Under the pieces are notes generated by a model. The model did not search any database and was not told where the DNA came from. It worked only from the letters and a program-made list of their open reading frames with translations. The position numbers were made by a program, and so were the translations under genes. Of a DNA stretch of 64,000 nt, positions 1-11,570 are shown in pieces. Every line of letters begins with the position of its first letter. The first letter of the stretch is position 1. The DNA is from Marmoricola sp. URHB0036 (GTDB lineage Bacteria; Actinomycetota; Actinomycetes; Propionibacteriales; Nocardioidaceae). The stretch spans positions 62,001-126,000 of the forward strand of contig NZ_AUEP01000011.1 of NCBI RefSeq assembly GCF_000426045.1. Reading direction: 5' to 3'.

Positions 1-932
1 CTGCCCTGGTGACGCGCCAGGTGATCACCCCGGTCCGGCTCGCCCGCCGCGTCGCGGAGCGGATCGCCTCCGGACGGCTCGAGGAGCGGATGCACGTCTC
101 GGGGGAGGACGACATCGCCCGGCTCGCGATGTCGTTCAACCAGATGGCCGAGGCGCTGCAGTCGCAGATCCGCAAGCTGGTGGAGCTCTCCCGGGTGCAG
201 CGCACCTTCGTCTCCGACGTCTCCCACGAGCTGCGCACTCCGTTGACGACGGTGCGGATGGCCGGCGACGTGCTGCACGACGCGCGCGAGAGCTTCGACC
301 CGGTCACGGCGCGGGCGGCCGAGCTGCTGCAGACCGAGCTCGACCGGTTCGAGAACCTGCTCGGCGACCTGCTCGAGATCAGCCGGTTCGACGCCGGCGC
401 CGCGGTGCTCGAGCTCGACGACACCAATCTCGGCGACGTCGTCCACCGCGTCGTGGGCACCGTCGCACCTGTGGCGTTGCAACGCGGCGTCCCGGTGCGC
501 GTGGTGGACGACGGCGTGTTCATGGTCGAGGCCGACGTACGCCGGGTCGAGCGGATCGTCCGCAACCTGCTGACCAACGCGATCGACCATGCCGAGGGCA
601 GCGAGGTGACCGTCCGGCTCGCCTCCGACGGGGAGGCCACCGCGTTGACGGTGCGCGACCACGGGATCGGGCTCCAGCCGGGCCAGTCGGCCATGGTGTT
701 CAACCGCTTCTGGCGAGCCGACCCGGCCCGCGCCCGCGCCACCGGGGGCACCGGTCTCGGCCTGGCCATCGCGCTCGAGGACGCGCGGCTGCACGGTGGC
801 TGGCTGCAGGCCTGGGGCACGCCGGGTGGGGGAGCGCAGTTCCGGCTGACCCTGCCGCGCCGTGCCGGCGACCCGCTGACCCACAGCCCGCTCCCGCTCG
901 TGCCGCGCGACGTCCCGGAGAGTGTCACGTGA
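1..932 (+). CDS. mtrB: MtrB-type sensor histidine kinase, C-terminal part (5' end outside window)
   Basis: This is the carboxy-terminal half of the membrane sensor kinase of the MtrAB two-component system, which in actinobacteria controls cell-wall turnover and division. The reading frame is already open at base 3, so the gene starts upstream. In order it shows the end of a HAMP linker (VITPVRLARRVAERIASG), the dimerisation/phosphoacceptor helix with SHELRTPL (His about 75 residues in), and an ATPase domain with N box LLTNAIDHA, DHGIGL and GTGLGLAIA. Its TGA overlaps the lpqB GTG by four bases (GTGA), so the two are translationally coupled. The neighbour lpqB makes the MtrB assignment firm; mtrA should lie just upstream. 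Confidence 0.93.
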   Translation, partial: ALVTRQVITPVRLARRVAERIASGRLEERMHVSGEDDIARLAMSFNQMAEALQSQIRKLVELSRVQRTFVSDVSHELRTPLTTVRMAGDVLHDARESFDPVTARAAELLQTELDRFENLLGDLLEISRFDAGAAVLELDDTNLGDVVHRVVGTVAPVALQRGVPVRVVDDGVFMVEADVRRVERIVRNLLTNAIDHAEGSEVTVRLASDGEATALTVRDHGIGLQPGQSAMVFNRFWRADPARARATGGTGLGLAIALEDARLHGGWLQAWGTPGGGAQFRLTLPRRAGDPLTHSPLPLVPRDVPESVT

Positions 933-2674
933 GCGCCCGTCGAGTGCTGGCAGCGATCGTCGCCGTGCTGGCGGTCGCGCTGACCGGCTGCGCCACCCTT
1001 CCGGAGTCCGGGCCGGTGCACCGCGCGTCGTCGGAGGAGGCCGACCGGCCCCAGGACCCGCCGTACTTCAGCCCGCCGGGACCGGCCCAGGACGGCAGCC
1101 CGTCGGCCATCGTCTCGGGGTTCCTGCTCGCCATGCAGGCCAACCCGCTGAGCACCTCGGTGGCGCGCTCCTACCTGACCGAGCACGCCCGGGCCTCGTG
1201 GAAGCCGAACGACGGCACCATCATCTACGACGCCTACACCGTGCGGCAGACCACGGACGGCGCCGTGGTCCGGTTGGCCGACACCCACCGTCTCGACGCC
1301 CGCGGCGGGTGGCAGAACACGCCGCCCGGGCGGTCGCTGGACCTGCGGTTCGACCTCGTCTCCGAGCACGGCCAGTGGCGCATCGACAACCCGACCAACG
1401 CGTTGATCGTGCGCACCTCGTTCTTCGAGAGCAGCTTCGCCCGGTTCAACCTCTACTTCTACGACCAGACCGGTCGGGTGCTGCTGCCCGACCCGGTGTT
1501 CATCCCGCGCGGCGAGCAGACGGCCACCAACCTGGTGCGCGGGCTGCTCGCCGGACCTGGCTCGACGCTGGCGGAGGTGAGCCGGTCGGCGCTGCCCGAG
1601 CGCACCGACCTCGACCTGTCGGTCGTCGTGACCGAGAGCGGAGTGGCCGAGGTGCCCCTCAGTCGCGACGTCCTCAGGGCAGCGCCCGGCGAGCTCAGCC
1701 GGGCCGTCGACCAGCTGGCGTGGACCCTGCGTCAGGTTCCCGGCATCGAGCGGGTGCGCATCACCGTCGCCGGCGCGACCGTGCCGCTCTCCGGTGGCCG
1801 GATCGACGCCCCGGTCACCAGCGGCAACGAGTTCGACGCCGCGGGGCCCGACACAGCGGCGCTGTGGGGACTGCGCGGCGGCCGTGTGGTCGACCTCGCC
1901 AGCCCGACCGGCACGGCGACCACCGGACCGCTCGGTCGCCCCGGCTACTCGATGCGCAGCCTCGCCGTGAGCGAGTCCCCGCGCAGGCTGGCTGCCGTCT
2001 CGGGCAACGGCTCGACGGTGTTCGTGGCGCCGGCCGAGGGTGGCAACGCGTCCACCCCGGTCGCACGGCCGGTCGTCGGTGGCACCGACATCCTGCGACC
2101 GTCGTACGACATGTTCGGCGACCTGTGGCTGATCGACCGGACCCCCGGCGGCGCCCGCGTGCTCGTCGTCCGGGGCGACCAGGTGCGACGCCTGCGCGTC
2201 CCCGGCGTGACCGGCGCCGACGTCGCCGCCTTCTCGGTGGCCCGTGACGGCAGTCGCCTCGCGGTGGCCTACGCCGGCAGCCGCGCTCCCACGATCCGGG
2301 TGACCGACATCCTGCGCACCGACGAGGGGATCGTCTCCGGCGCCGGGCGGTCGCGCACCTTCGCCGCCGGCGGCCGTGATGCCTCCAAGCTGGTCGACCT
2401 CGGTTGGCGCGACCCGTCGACCCTGGCCGTGCTGAGCCGGACCTCGGCCGAGACCAGCCAGGTCACCTACATCTCCGCCGACAGCTCCCCGGTCGACTCC
2501 ACGCTCACCGATCCCAACGTCTTCCGCGGTGCGACCGCGGCCATGGTCATCGCTCCGGCCGTCAACCTGCCGCTCCGGCTGATCACGCCCGACCAGCGTC
2601 TCTACACGCTGAGCAGCAACGGCAACTGGCCGCGCAGCGACTCGAAGGTCCTCGCGGCGACGTACGTCCGCTGA
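929..2674 (+). CDS. lpqB: LpqB, MtrB-associated beta-propeller lipoprotein
   Basis: The 581-residue lipoprotein is expected on the outer face of the membrane, where in mycobacteria LpqB modulates MtrB signalling. It has a short signal peptide ending in the lipobox LTGC (Cys21), then a GerMN-like region (about residues 60-290, PVFIPRGEQTATNLVRGLL), then a C-terminal propeller-like region (about 300-580). The GTG start overlaps the mtrB stop. Length and order mtrB-lpqB are typical of actinobacteria. Confidence 0.94.
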   Translation: MSARRVLAAIVAVLAVALTGCATLPESGPVHRASSEEADRPQDPPYFSPPGPAQDGSPSAIVSGFLLAMQANPLSTSVARSYLTEHARASWKPNDGTIIYDAYTVRQTTDGAVVRLADTHRLDARGGWQNTPPGRSLDLRFDLVSEHGQWRIDNPTNALIVRTSFFESSFARFNLYFYDQTGRVLLPDPVFIPRGEQTATNLVRGLLAGPGSTLAEVSRSALPERTDLDLSVVVTESGVAEVPLSRDVLRAAPGELSRAVDQLAWTLRQVPGIERVRITVAGATVPLSGGRIDAPVTSGNEFDAAGPDTAALWGLRGGRVVDLASPTGTATTGPLGRPGYSMRSLAVSESPRRLAAVSGNGSTVFVAPAEGGNASTPVARPVVGGTDILRPSYDMFGDLWLIDRTPGGARVLVVRGDQVRRLRVPGVTGADVAAFSVARDGSRLAVAYAGSRAPTIRVTDILRTDEGIVSGAGRSRTFAAGGRDASKLVDLGWRDPSTLAVLSRTSAETSQVTYISADSSPVDSTLTDPNVFRGATAAMVIAPAVNLPLRLITPDQRLYTLSSNGNWPRSDSKVLAATYVR

Positions 2675-2763
2675 CCGGTCCACAGGCCACCAGGAGTCGC
2701 ATCCGCTCCACAGGTCGACCTCGGCCTCTGTCCCGGGACCGCGACGGCGGTCAGGGTGGTGCG

Positions 2764-3507
2764 GTGCTCGATGCCTGGCTCGACCTCGTCCACGGCGGCG
2801 GCTGCGTGGGCTGTGCGGCCCCGGGACGCTCGCTGTGCCACGACTGCGCCGAGCGACTCCCGACCGGCGGGCGCCCGGTCCGGCCGACGCCGTGTCCTCC
2901 CGGGCTGGCTGCGTGCTTCGCAGCGGGGGAGTACGCCGACCTGCTGCGCGCCATGGTGCTCGCCCACAAGGAGCACGGAGTGTTCGCGCTGGCCGGTCCA
3001 CTCGGCCGCGTGCTGGCCGCGGCAACGGCGGCCGTCGTGCCCGCGACTCCCACCCTGCTCGTGCCGGTGCCGTCGCGAGCGTCGGTCGTGCGTGCCCGTG
3101 GTCACGACCCGATGCTCCGCATCGCCCGCGCCGCCGGCCACACCCTGAGCCGTTCTCCGGGCCGCGACGGACGACCGGTGCGTGTGGCACGCCTGCTCGA
3201 GGTGCGCGGGCCGGTGCGTGACCAGGCCGGGCTCGACGCGCGACAGCGGGCCGCCAACCTGTCCGGCTCGATGGCCGTTCGGGCCGGCACGCGCAGGTCC
3301 CTCGCCCGGGCGCGCGTCCCGGTGTCGATCGTGGTCTGCGACGACGTGCTCACCACCGGTGCCACCGCCCGCGAGGCCCAGCGTGCGCTGGAGGACACCG
3401 GTGTCCCGGTCCGCGCGATCGTGACGGTGGCCGCCACCCGGAGGCGTTTGCCGGTCAGCACTGCACCATCGCAGCCGGGCCTACCGCTTTTCGGACGTGG
3501 CGACTAG
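2764..3507 (+). CDS. ComF-type phosphoribosyltransferase-fold protein
   Basis: A 247-residue ComF-family protein. The N-terminus carries a zinc-ribbon pattern, CVGC followed by CHDC, and the C-terminal half carries the phosphoribosyltransferase PRPP loop VVCDDVLTTGAT. ComF proteins support DNA uptake in competent bacteria; in actinobacteria the role is not established. The GTG at 2764 was chosen because it places the zinc ribbon near the N-terminus; the frame stays open further upstream into lpqB but that part has no ComF similarity. The gene sits 89 bases after lpqB and before hpf, as in mycobacteria. Confidence 0.85.
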   Translation: MLDAWLDLVHGGGCVGCAAPGRSLCHDCAERLPTGGRPVRPTPCPPGLAACFAAGEYADLLRAMVLAHKEHGVFALAGPLGRVLAAATAAVVPATPTLLVPVPSRASVVRARGHDPMLRIARAAGHTLSRSPGRDGRPVRVARLLEVRGPVRDQAGLDARQRAANLSGSMAVRAGTRRSLARARVPVSIVVCDDVLTTGATAREAQRALEDTGVPVRAIVTVAATRRRLPVSTAPSQPGLPLFGRGD

Positions 3508-3510
3508 CGT
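3505..3510 (+). promoter_or_regulatory. Putative -10 hexamer (TAGCGT) at the end of the comF-like gene
   Basis: TAGCGT overlaps the comF-like stop codon and is followed six bases later by ATG at 3517, which opens a 55-codon frame ending at 3684. The frame has weaker third-position G/C than the neighbours and no recognisable domain, so I read the hexamer mainly as the start of an hpf leader of about 200 bases; a short leaderless leader peptide is the alternative. Confidence 0.4.
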
Positions 3511-3717
3511 CTGCACATGGAGACCCTGCGAGTCCGTGCAGCTGGCGGACTTCGGCTGGTCGAGGCCGGTTCCCGGCACTTCGGGTCCGGTCCATTCGTT
3601 GACGAGGTAGCAGGTGCTACCCGCACGAAGGTGCACCGACCCGCGCTCGGCCTCGTGGACAGGAGTCTCCGGACAACCAGATAGTCGCTCGGTTCGATCG
3701 AACAGCACGGGAGGTCT

Positions 3718-4335
3718 GTGGTGGATGTCGTGGTCAGCAGCCGGCACTGCGAGGTGTCGGATCGGTTCCGGGAGCACGTCGAGGAAAAGCTCACCAGGCT
3801 GGAGAAGCACAACCACCGGATCATCCGGGTCGAGGTGCTCCTCGAGAAGGAGGCCCGACCTCGCGATCCCGAACGAACGGTCCGGGTCGAGCTGACCGCG
3901 AAGTCCAAGGGACCGGTGGTCCGTGCCGAGGCAGCCGCGGAGGACAAGATGGCCGCCCTCGACCTCGCGCTGGACAAGATGGCCGCGCAGATGCGCCGGG
4001 CCGCCGACCGCAAGAAGGTCCACCGGGGCCAGCACAAGCCCGAGTCGCTCGGCCAGGCGATGGCACGCACGTCGCCCCCGCTGGCCGACCAGTCCGACGC
4101 GGAGCACATCGCCGAGCGCAAGGTCGGTCCCGTCACGGTGACCGGCGACGGCCCGCTCGTCGTACGCGAGAAGAGCCACGCCGCCGCGCCGATGACGCTC
4201 GAGCAGGCGCTCTACGAGATGGAGCTCGTCGGCCACGACTTCTACCTCTTCGTGGACAAGGAGAGCGAGAAGCCCTCGGTGGTCTACCGCCGACGTGGTT
4301 ATGACTACGGAGTCATTTCCCTCGAGATGGGCTGA
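3718..4335 (+). CDS. hpf: Long-form ribosome hibernation promoting factor
   Basis: A 205-residue HPF/RaiA family protein that binds the 30S subunit and, in the long form, joins ribosomes into inactive 100S dimers in stationary phase or stress. The N-terminal beta-alpha fold spans about residues 1-105 (VVSSRHCEVSDRFREHVEEK), a linker follows, and the C-terminal dimerisation domain (about 150-205) contains MTLEQALYEMELVGHDFYLF. A GGGAGG Shine-Dalgarno just before GTG 3718 supports the start; GTG 3721 is possible. It is in the usual position between comF and secA, although secA is here displaced by five genes. Confidence 0.95.
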   Translation: MVDVVVSSRHCEVSDRFREHVEEKLTRLEKHNHRIIRVEVLLEKEARPRDPERTVRVELTAKSKGPVVRAEAAAEDKMAALDLALDKMAAQMRRAADRKKVHRGQHKPESLGQAMARTSPPLADQSDAEHIAERKVGPVTVTGDGPLVVREKSHAAAPMTLEQALYEMELVGHDFYLFVDKESEKPSVVYRRRGYDYGVISLEMG

Positions 4336-4336
4336 A

Positions 4337-4368
4337 CGGGTCAGCCCGGAGGGCCATCGCCTGACCCG
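4337..4368 (+). terminator. Stem-loop terminator after hpf
   Basis: CGGGTCAG and CTGACCCG form a perfect 8-bp stem with a 16-base loop directly after the hpf stop codon. There is no T tract, as is common in actinobacteria. Confidence 0.55.
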
Positions 4369-4421
4369 ATCGGACCACGACCCGAGTGGCCCGGTCGTGT
4401 ACCAACCGTGTGTTCCTCTGC

Positions 4422-4433
4422 CATAGTGAGCAA
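4422..4433 (+). promoter_or_regulatory. Putative leaderless promoter of the response regulator gene
   Basis: CATAGT (4422-4427) followed by a 6-base spacer and ATG 4434 matches the NANNNT-N6-7-start arrangement repeated across this window. There is no Shine-Dalgarno. Confidence 0.45.
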
Positions 4434-5120
4434 ATGGTCGCTGAGGGCGCAGCATCAGGTGTCGACGCAGTGCGCGTCGTCGTGGTGGACGACCAGGAGC
4501 TCTTCCGACGCGGGTTGACCATGCTGCTGGGCGTCGAGCCCGGTATCGAGGTGGTCGGCGAGGCCGGCGACGGCATCAGTGCCACCGACCTGATCGTGGC
4601 CACGGTGCCCGACGTCGTACTCCTCGACGTGCGCATGCCCAAGCGCTCCGGGCTCCAGGCCTGCATGAAGATCAAGGAGCTCGTGCCGAGCGTCAAGATC
4701 ATCATGCTGACCGTCAGCGACGAGGAGGGCGACCTCTACGAGTCGGTGAAGAACGGCGCCTCCGGCTACCTGCTCAAGGACTCCTCGATCGACGAGGTGG
4801 CCCAGGCCGTCCGGGTCGTGGCCGAGGGGCAGTCGCTGATCAGCCCGTCGATGGCGGTCAAGCTGATCGACGAGTTCAAGGAGATGGCTCGCACCGACCG
4901 CGAGCAGGTGCCGACGCCGAGGCTGACCGAGCGCGAGCTCGAGGTGCTCCGACTGGTGGCCAAGGGCATGAACAACCGCGACGCCGCCCGAGAGCTGTTC
5001 ATCAGCGAGAACACCGTGAAGAACCACGTGCGCAACATCTTGGAGAAGCTCCAGCTGCACTCGCGCATGGAGGCGGTCATGTACGCCGTCCGCGAGAAGC
5101 TCCTCGACATCCCGCAGTAA
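4434..5120 (+). CDS. Orphan NarL/LuxR-type response regulator
   Basis: A 228-residue DNA-binding response regulator. The receiver domain (about residues 10-130) has the acidic pair VVDDQE, phosphoacceptor Asp in VVLLDVRMP, Thr in IIMLTVSD and Lys in YLLKDSS. The output domain is a LuxR helix-turn-helix (LTERELEVLRLVAKGMNNRD, then SENTVKNHVRNILEKL). No histidine kinase gene is adjacent, so its partner is unknown. The start at 4434 is preferred over GTG 4386 because it begins just before the receiver domain and follows a -10-like hexamer. Confidence 0.9.
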   Translation: MVAEGAASGVDAVRVVVVDDQELFRRGLTMLLGVEPGIEVVGEAGDGISATDLIVATVPDVVLLDVRMPKRSGLQACMKIKELVPSVKIIMLTVSDEEGDLYESVKNGASGYLLKDSSIDEVAQAVRVVAEGQSLISPSMAVKLIDEFKEMARTDREQVPTPRLTERELEVLRLVAKGMNNRDAARELFISENTVKNHVRNILEKLQLHSRMEAVMYAVREKLLDIPQ

Positions 5121-5137
5121 CTGTCGGCTGCGGCCGT

Positions 5138-5149
5138 TAGCCTCTCGAC
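5138..5149 (+). promoter_or_regulatory. Putative leaderless promoter of the YcaQ-type gene
   Basis: TAGCCT at 5138-5143, a 6-base spacer, then GTG 5150; no ribosome binding site is visible. Confidence 0.5.
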
Positions 5150-6376
5150 GTGTCGTCGTCACCGACTGCCTTCTCCCAGGCGCAGGCCCGCCGGATCGCC
5201 CTCGTCGCCCAGGGCTTCCGCGACCCCCGCCACACCACCCCGACGATGCGCACGTTCACGCGCACGCTCGCACGCACCGGTGTGCTCCAGGTCGACTCGG
5301 TCAACGTGCTCCAACGAGCGCACTACATGCCGCTGTTCTCGCGGATGGGGCCCTACGACATCGACATGCTGAAGCGCGCCTCGGAGCGCAAGCCGCGCCG
5401 GATGGTGGAGTACTGGGCGCACGTCCAGGCCTTCATGCCGGTCGACCTGTGGCCGGTCATGCAGCACCGGATGACCGGGTTCCGGGAGAGCCCGCGCTGG
5501 GGCGCCTGGCTGCAGACCAACCACGAGGTGGTCAGGCGTGTGCACGACCAGGTGCGCGACCTCGGCGCCTCCACGGCTCGCGAGCTCGACACCGGCGCTC
5601 CGCGCGAGAAGGTCGACTGGGGGTGGAACTGGTCGGAGGCGCGCAAGGCACTCGACTACCTCTTCCTCGTCGGCGACCTGGCGATCGCCGGCCGCAACGG
5701 CCAGTTCGAGCCCGTCTACGACCTCGCCGAGCGGGTGCTGCCGGCGGACGTCCTTGCGGCACCGGTGCCCGACGCCAGGGAGTCGACCAAGGAGCTGGTC
5801 CGTCGTGCCGCCCGCAGCCACGGGGTGGGCACGGTCCGCTGCCTGACCGACTACTACCGCCTCCAGCTGCAGCGCGGCGAGGGAGCCGCGGCCGCCCAGC
5901 GGGCGATCGACGAGCTCGTGGAGGAGGGCGAGCTGCTGCCGGCCACCATCGAGGGGTGGAAGCGACCGGCCTGGCTGCACCGCGACGCGGCGATCCCGCG
6001 CAAGGTGCAGGCGAGGGCGTTGCTGAGCCCGTTCGACCCGGTGGTGTGGGAGCGCGAGCGCACCGAGCACATCTTCGACTTCCACTACCGCATCGAGATC
6101 TACGTGCCCGAGCCGAAGCGTCAGTTCGGCTACTACGTGCTGCCGTTCCTGCTCGGTGACCGGATCGTGGGTCGGGTCGACCTCAAGGCCGACCGCAAGG
6201 ACCGCGTCCTGCTGGTCAAGGCGACCTACGCCGAGCCCGACGCGCCGCCCGAGACGGCTGTCGAGCTGGCCGAGGAGCTGCGCGACCTCGCGTCGTGGCT
6301 CGACCTCGACGACATCGTGGTCGCGGACAAGGGTGATCTCGCCCCCGCGCTCGCGGCCGAGATGGCGGCATGCTGA
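5150..6376 (+). CDS. YcaQ/AlkZ-family winged-helix DNA glycosylase
   Basis: A 408-residue protein of the HTH_42 family, which includes YcaQ (AlkX) and AlkZ, glycosylases that unhook interstrand crosslinks and bulky alkylated bases. Family segments are QARRIALVAQGF at the N-terminus, GVLQVDSVNVLQRAHY (about 45-60), EYWAHVQAFMP (about 90), the second winged-helix repeat around GTVRCLTDYYRLQ and the C-terminal barrel-like part with LSPFDPVVWERERTEHIFDF. Substrate is inferred from the family only. The stop overlaps the start of the next gene by seven bases, suggesting a joint role. Confidence 0.85.
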   Translation: MSSSPTAFSQAQARRIALVAQGFRDPRHTTPTMRTFTRTLARTGVLQVDSVNVLQRAHYMPLFSRMGPYDIDMLKRASERKPRRMVEYWAHVQAFMPVDLWPVMQHRMTGFRESPRWGAWLQTNHEVVRRVHDQVRDLGASTARELDTGAPREKVDWGWNWSEARKALDYLFLVGDLAIAGRNGQFEPVYDLAERVLPADVLAAPVPDARESTKELVRRAARSHGVGTVRCLTDYYRLQLQRGEGAAAAQRAIDELVEEGELLPATIEGWKRPAWLHRDAAIPRKVQARALLSPFDPVVWERERTEHIFDFHYRIEIYVPEPKRQFGYYVLPFLLGDRIVGRVDLKADRKDRVLLVKATYAEPDAPPETAVELAEELRDLASWLDLDDIVVADKGDLAPALAAEMAAC

Positions 6377-6936
6377 TCCGCCCGGTCGACCTGGCCCGGA
6401 TCCGCGACGGCGAGATCGACCTCGCCTTCCGTCGGTGGGCACGGCCGCGGCTGCTCGTCGGCACCCGGATGCGCACCTCGGTCGGCCTGGTCGAGGTGAC
6501 CTCTGTCGACGAGGTGGACGACGTGAGCGACGAGGACGCCGCCCGGGCGGGTGCGCCGCGGGAGCAGCTGCTGCAGCTGATGGCGCCCAAGGCCCCGGCC
6601 CCGATCTGGCGGGTCGGCCTGCGGTACGCCGGCGAGGATCCGCGGGTGGCGCTGCGCAACGAGCCGGACCTCAGTGCGGAGGAGCGGGTCGCCCTCGTGG
6701 CCCGGCTCGACCGGTTCGACCGCGCCTCGTCGTACGGTCCCTGGACGCGGGAGACCCTCGCGATCATCGCGGCCAACCCCGCGCGCCGGGCGCCCGACCT
6801 CGCCGCCGAGCTCGGTCGGGAGACCGCGCCGTTCAAGCGCGACGTGCGCAAGCTCAAGGAGCTGGGGCTGACCGAGTCGCTCGAGATCGGCTACCGGCTC
6901 TCGCCCCGCGGCGCGGCCCTGCTCGAGGGTCTCTGA
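6370..6936 (+). CDS. ASCH/PUA-like and winged-helix protein of unknown function
   Basis: A 188-residue protein in two parts. Residues 1-75 resemble an ASCH/PUA-like nucleic-acid-binding fold (basic strand FRRWARPRLLVGTRMRTSVG). Residues 115-188 look like a winged helix (ETLAIIAANPARRAPDLAAE, then RDVRKLKELGLTESL). Both suggest RNA or DNA binding. It overlaps the end of the YcaQ-type gene and is probably co-translated, so a link to DNA repair is a reasonable guess. The fold assignment is by eye. Confidence 0.65.
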   Translation: MLIRPVDLARIRDGEIDLAFRRWARPRLLVGTRMRTSVGLVEVTSVDEVDDVSDEDAARAGAPREQLLQLMAPKAPAPIWRVGLRYAGEDPRVALRNEPDLSAEERVALVARLDRFDRASSYGPWTRETLAIIAANPARRAPDLAAELGRETAPFKRDVRKLKELGLTESLEIGYRLSPRGAALLEGL

Positions 6937-6962
6937 CCCTTGCCGAAGCGGGTGGGGGCGGT

Positions 6963-6974
6963 CAGGCTGACCAC
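6963..6974 (+). promoter_or_regulatory. Putative leaderless promoter of the GH18-like gene
   Basis: CAGGCT (6963-6968) then six bases and GTG 6975. Weaker than other examples because the hexamer begins with C. Confidence 0.35.
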
Positions 6975-7970
6975 GTGAAGCCTCGGGTCGTCGTACCTCT
7001 CCTGCTCGTGCCGCTGGTCGTCACGGCCTGTGGTGCAGACCCCGCGGCCACGGCCGGGTCGGTGCGCGACGTCGCCCGCACCTCGCCGGTCGTGATGGGC
7101 TACGCCCTCGAAGGGTCGGCGAGGCCCGCGTCGATCACGCGCGACGGCGACTTCCTCGACACGATCGGCGTCGACGGGGTATCCCTGACGGCTCGTGGGG
7201 GAGTCACCGCCCTGAGTGCGCAGGCGGCGGGTCTGCGGCGCGCCGCCAACCGCGCCGGGCGACCGCCGGTGCTGCTCTTCTCCAACTACAACAACCGGAT
7301 CGGCGACTTCGACGAACCGCGTGCCCACCGGATGCTGGTCAGCCCCCGCAAGCGTGCTGCCGTGGCCCGGGCGCTGGCTCGCCGCGCGGCCGGGTTCCGC
7401 GGCGTGCAGCTCGACCTGGAGTCACTGCGTCCTCGTGACGCCCGCGGACTGGTGGCTTTCACCCGTGCCGTCCGCCACGCGCTGCCGAAGGGCCGGACCG
7501 TCTCGATGGCGTTCATGGCCAGCGTCAACGCACGCGGGTACGCCGCCCGGGGCTACCGGCTGACCGCACTTGCCCGGCTGCTCGACGTGGCGGTGCTGAT
7601 GTCCTACGACCAGCACGGGCCCTGGTCGGGACCCGGGCCGATCGCCGCGATGCCGTGGGTGAGGTCCGAGCTGCGCTACTTCGTCTCCCGGGTGCCGCGA
7701 CGCAAGGTCGACCTGGGCGCGGCGGCGTACGGCTACCAGTGGGGCGGCGGAGCGTCCGAGCTGACCGTCCCGGAAGCGCGCAGCCTGGCCGGCTCGCGGG
7801 CGACCTGGAGCTCGACGTTCGGCGAGTGGCACGCGACCCTCGCCAACGATCGACGGATCTGGTGGGACGACGCCCGCTCGGTCGACGTGCGGCGGCGGCT
7901 CGCGGTCGACCAGCACCTGCACGGGCTCGCGATCTGGCAGATCGGGTCCTCGGGAGGGCTGCGGCCATGA
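6975..7970 (+). CDS. GH18-like (YaaH type) lipoprotein
   Basis: A 331-residue lipoprotein: signal peptide LLLVPLVVTAC with the lipid-anchored Cys near residue 16, then a TIM-barrel resembling the GH18/YaaH hydrolases. The catalytic strand reads FRGVQLDLES: the last Asp and the proton-donor Glu of the DxxDxDxE motif are kept, while the first two Asp are Arg and Gln. MSYDQHGPWSGPGP and WGGGA match substrate-cleft strands of the family. A role in peptidoglycan or other glycan turnover at the surface is inferred. Its stop overlaps the next ATG (ATGA). Confidence 0.75.
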   Translation: MKPRVVVPLLLVPLVVTACGADPAATAGSVRDVARTSPVVMGYALEGSARPASITRDGDFLDTIGVDGVSLTARGGVTALSAQAAGLRRAANRAGRPPVLLFSNYNNRIGDFDEPRAHRMLVSPRKRAAVARALARRAAGFRGVQLDLESLRPRDARGLVAFTRAVRHALPKGRTVSMAFMASVNARGYAARGYRLTALARLLDVAVLMSYDQHGPWSGPGPIAAMPWVRSELRYFVSRVPRRKVDLGAAAYGYQWGGGASELTVPEARSLAGSRATWSSTFGEWHATLANDRRIWWDDARSVDVRRRLAVDQHLHGLAIWQIGSSGGLRP

Positions 7971-8599
7971 GTGAGACCCTCGTCCGGCACCCGCTGTTCG
8001 CCCGCCTCTACAACCGGGTGCTCGCCCCGTCCTTCGCCCGTCAGGGCGGCGACGACCTGCGGCGACGCGTGCTGGCCGGGCTGAAGGGCATCGTGGTGGA
8101 GATCGGCGCGGGCGACGGCGCCAACTTCCCGCACTACCCCGACGAGGTCGAGCGCATCGTCGCGGTCGAGCCCGAGGCCTACCTCCGCGAGCAGGCGTCC
8201 TCGCACACCGACGAACGGGTGGAGCTGCGCAACGCGGTCGCCACCGACCTCCCGGTGGCTGACGGGGAGGCCGATGCGGTGGTGTGCACGTTCGTGCTGT
8301 GCTCGGTCGACCAGCCCGCTGCGCTGGCCGAGGCGCGGCGGGTGCTGCGCTCCGGCGGCGAGCTCCGCTTCCTCGAGCACGTGCGCTCCCACGAGCCCGG
8401 CCCTGGCCGGCGTACCCAGCGGGTGCTGGACGCCACCGTCTGGCCGCCGCTGTTCGGCGGCTGCCACGTCTCCCGCGACACCGTGGCCGCGATCGAGGCG
8501 GCCGGGTTCACCCTCACCGAGCTGGAACGGTTCCACATCCCCGAGGGCTCTCGCGGGCCCTCGGCCGCGGCGGTCATCGGCTGCGCCGTCCGTGCGTGA
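7967..8599 (+). CDS. Class I SAM-dependent methyltransferase, METTL7/UbiE-like
   Basis: A 210-residue methyltransferase. The SAM-binding strand-loop is VVEIGAGDGANFPHY (about residues 40-54), the acidic strand end is VAVEP, and motif IV is DAVVCTFVLCSV. The C-terminal segment with RFLEHVRSHEPG and GGCHVSRDT resembles METTL7-type thiol or small-molecule methyltransferases. Substrate unknown. It is translationally coupled to the GH18-like lipoprotein through ATGA. Confidence 0.8.
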   Translation: MSETLVRHPLFARLYNRVLAPSFARQGGDDLRRRVLAGLKGIVVEIGAGDGANFPHYPDEVERIVAVEPEAYLREQASSHTDERVELRNAVATDLPVADGEADAVVCTFVLCSVDQPAALAEARRVLRSGGELRFLEHVRSHEPGPGRRTQRVLDATVWPPLFGGCHVSRDTVAAIEAAGFTLTELERFHIPEGSRGPSAAAVIGCAVRA

Positions 8600-8634
8600 C
8601 CAAGCGGGTGAAACTCCGCGGAGGTCCCGCCCGT

Positions 8635-8640
8635 TAGCAT
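8635..8640 (+). promoter_or_regulatory. Putative -10 hexamer for secA
   Basis: TAGCAT lies 58 bases before the secA GTG. A leader of about 50 bases carrying a CAGGAG Shine-Dalgarno (about 8686-8691) follows. Confidence 0.4.
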
Positions 8641-8698
8641 GGTTGACGGGCCTGAACGGCCCTCGTCCCCACTGAGTCAATCCCCAGGAGTAGTCCGC

Positions 8699-11560
<2,862 letters not shown>

Positions 11561-11570
11561 GCTCAGGTTC

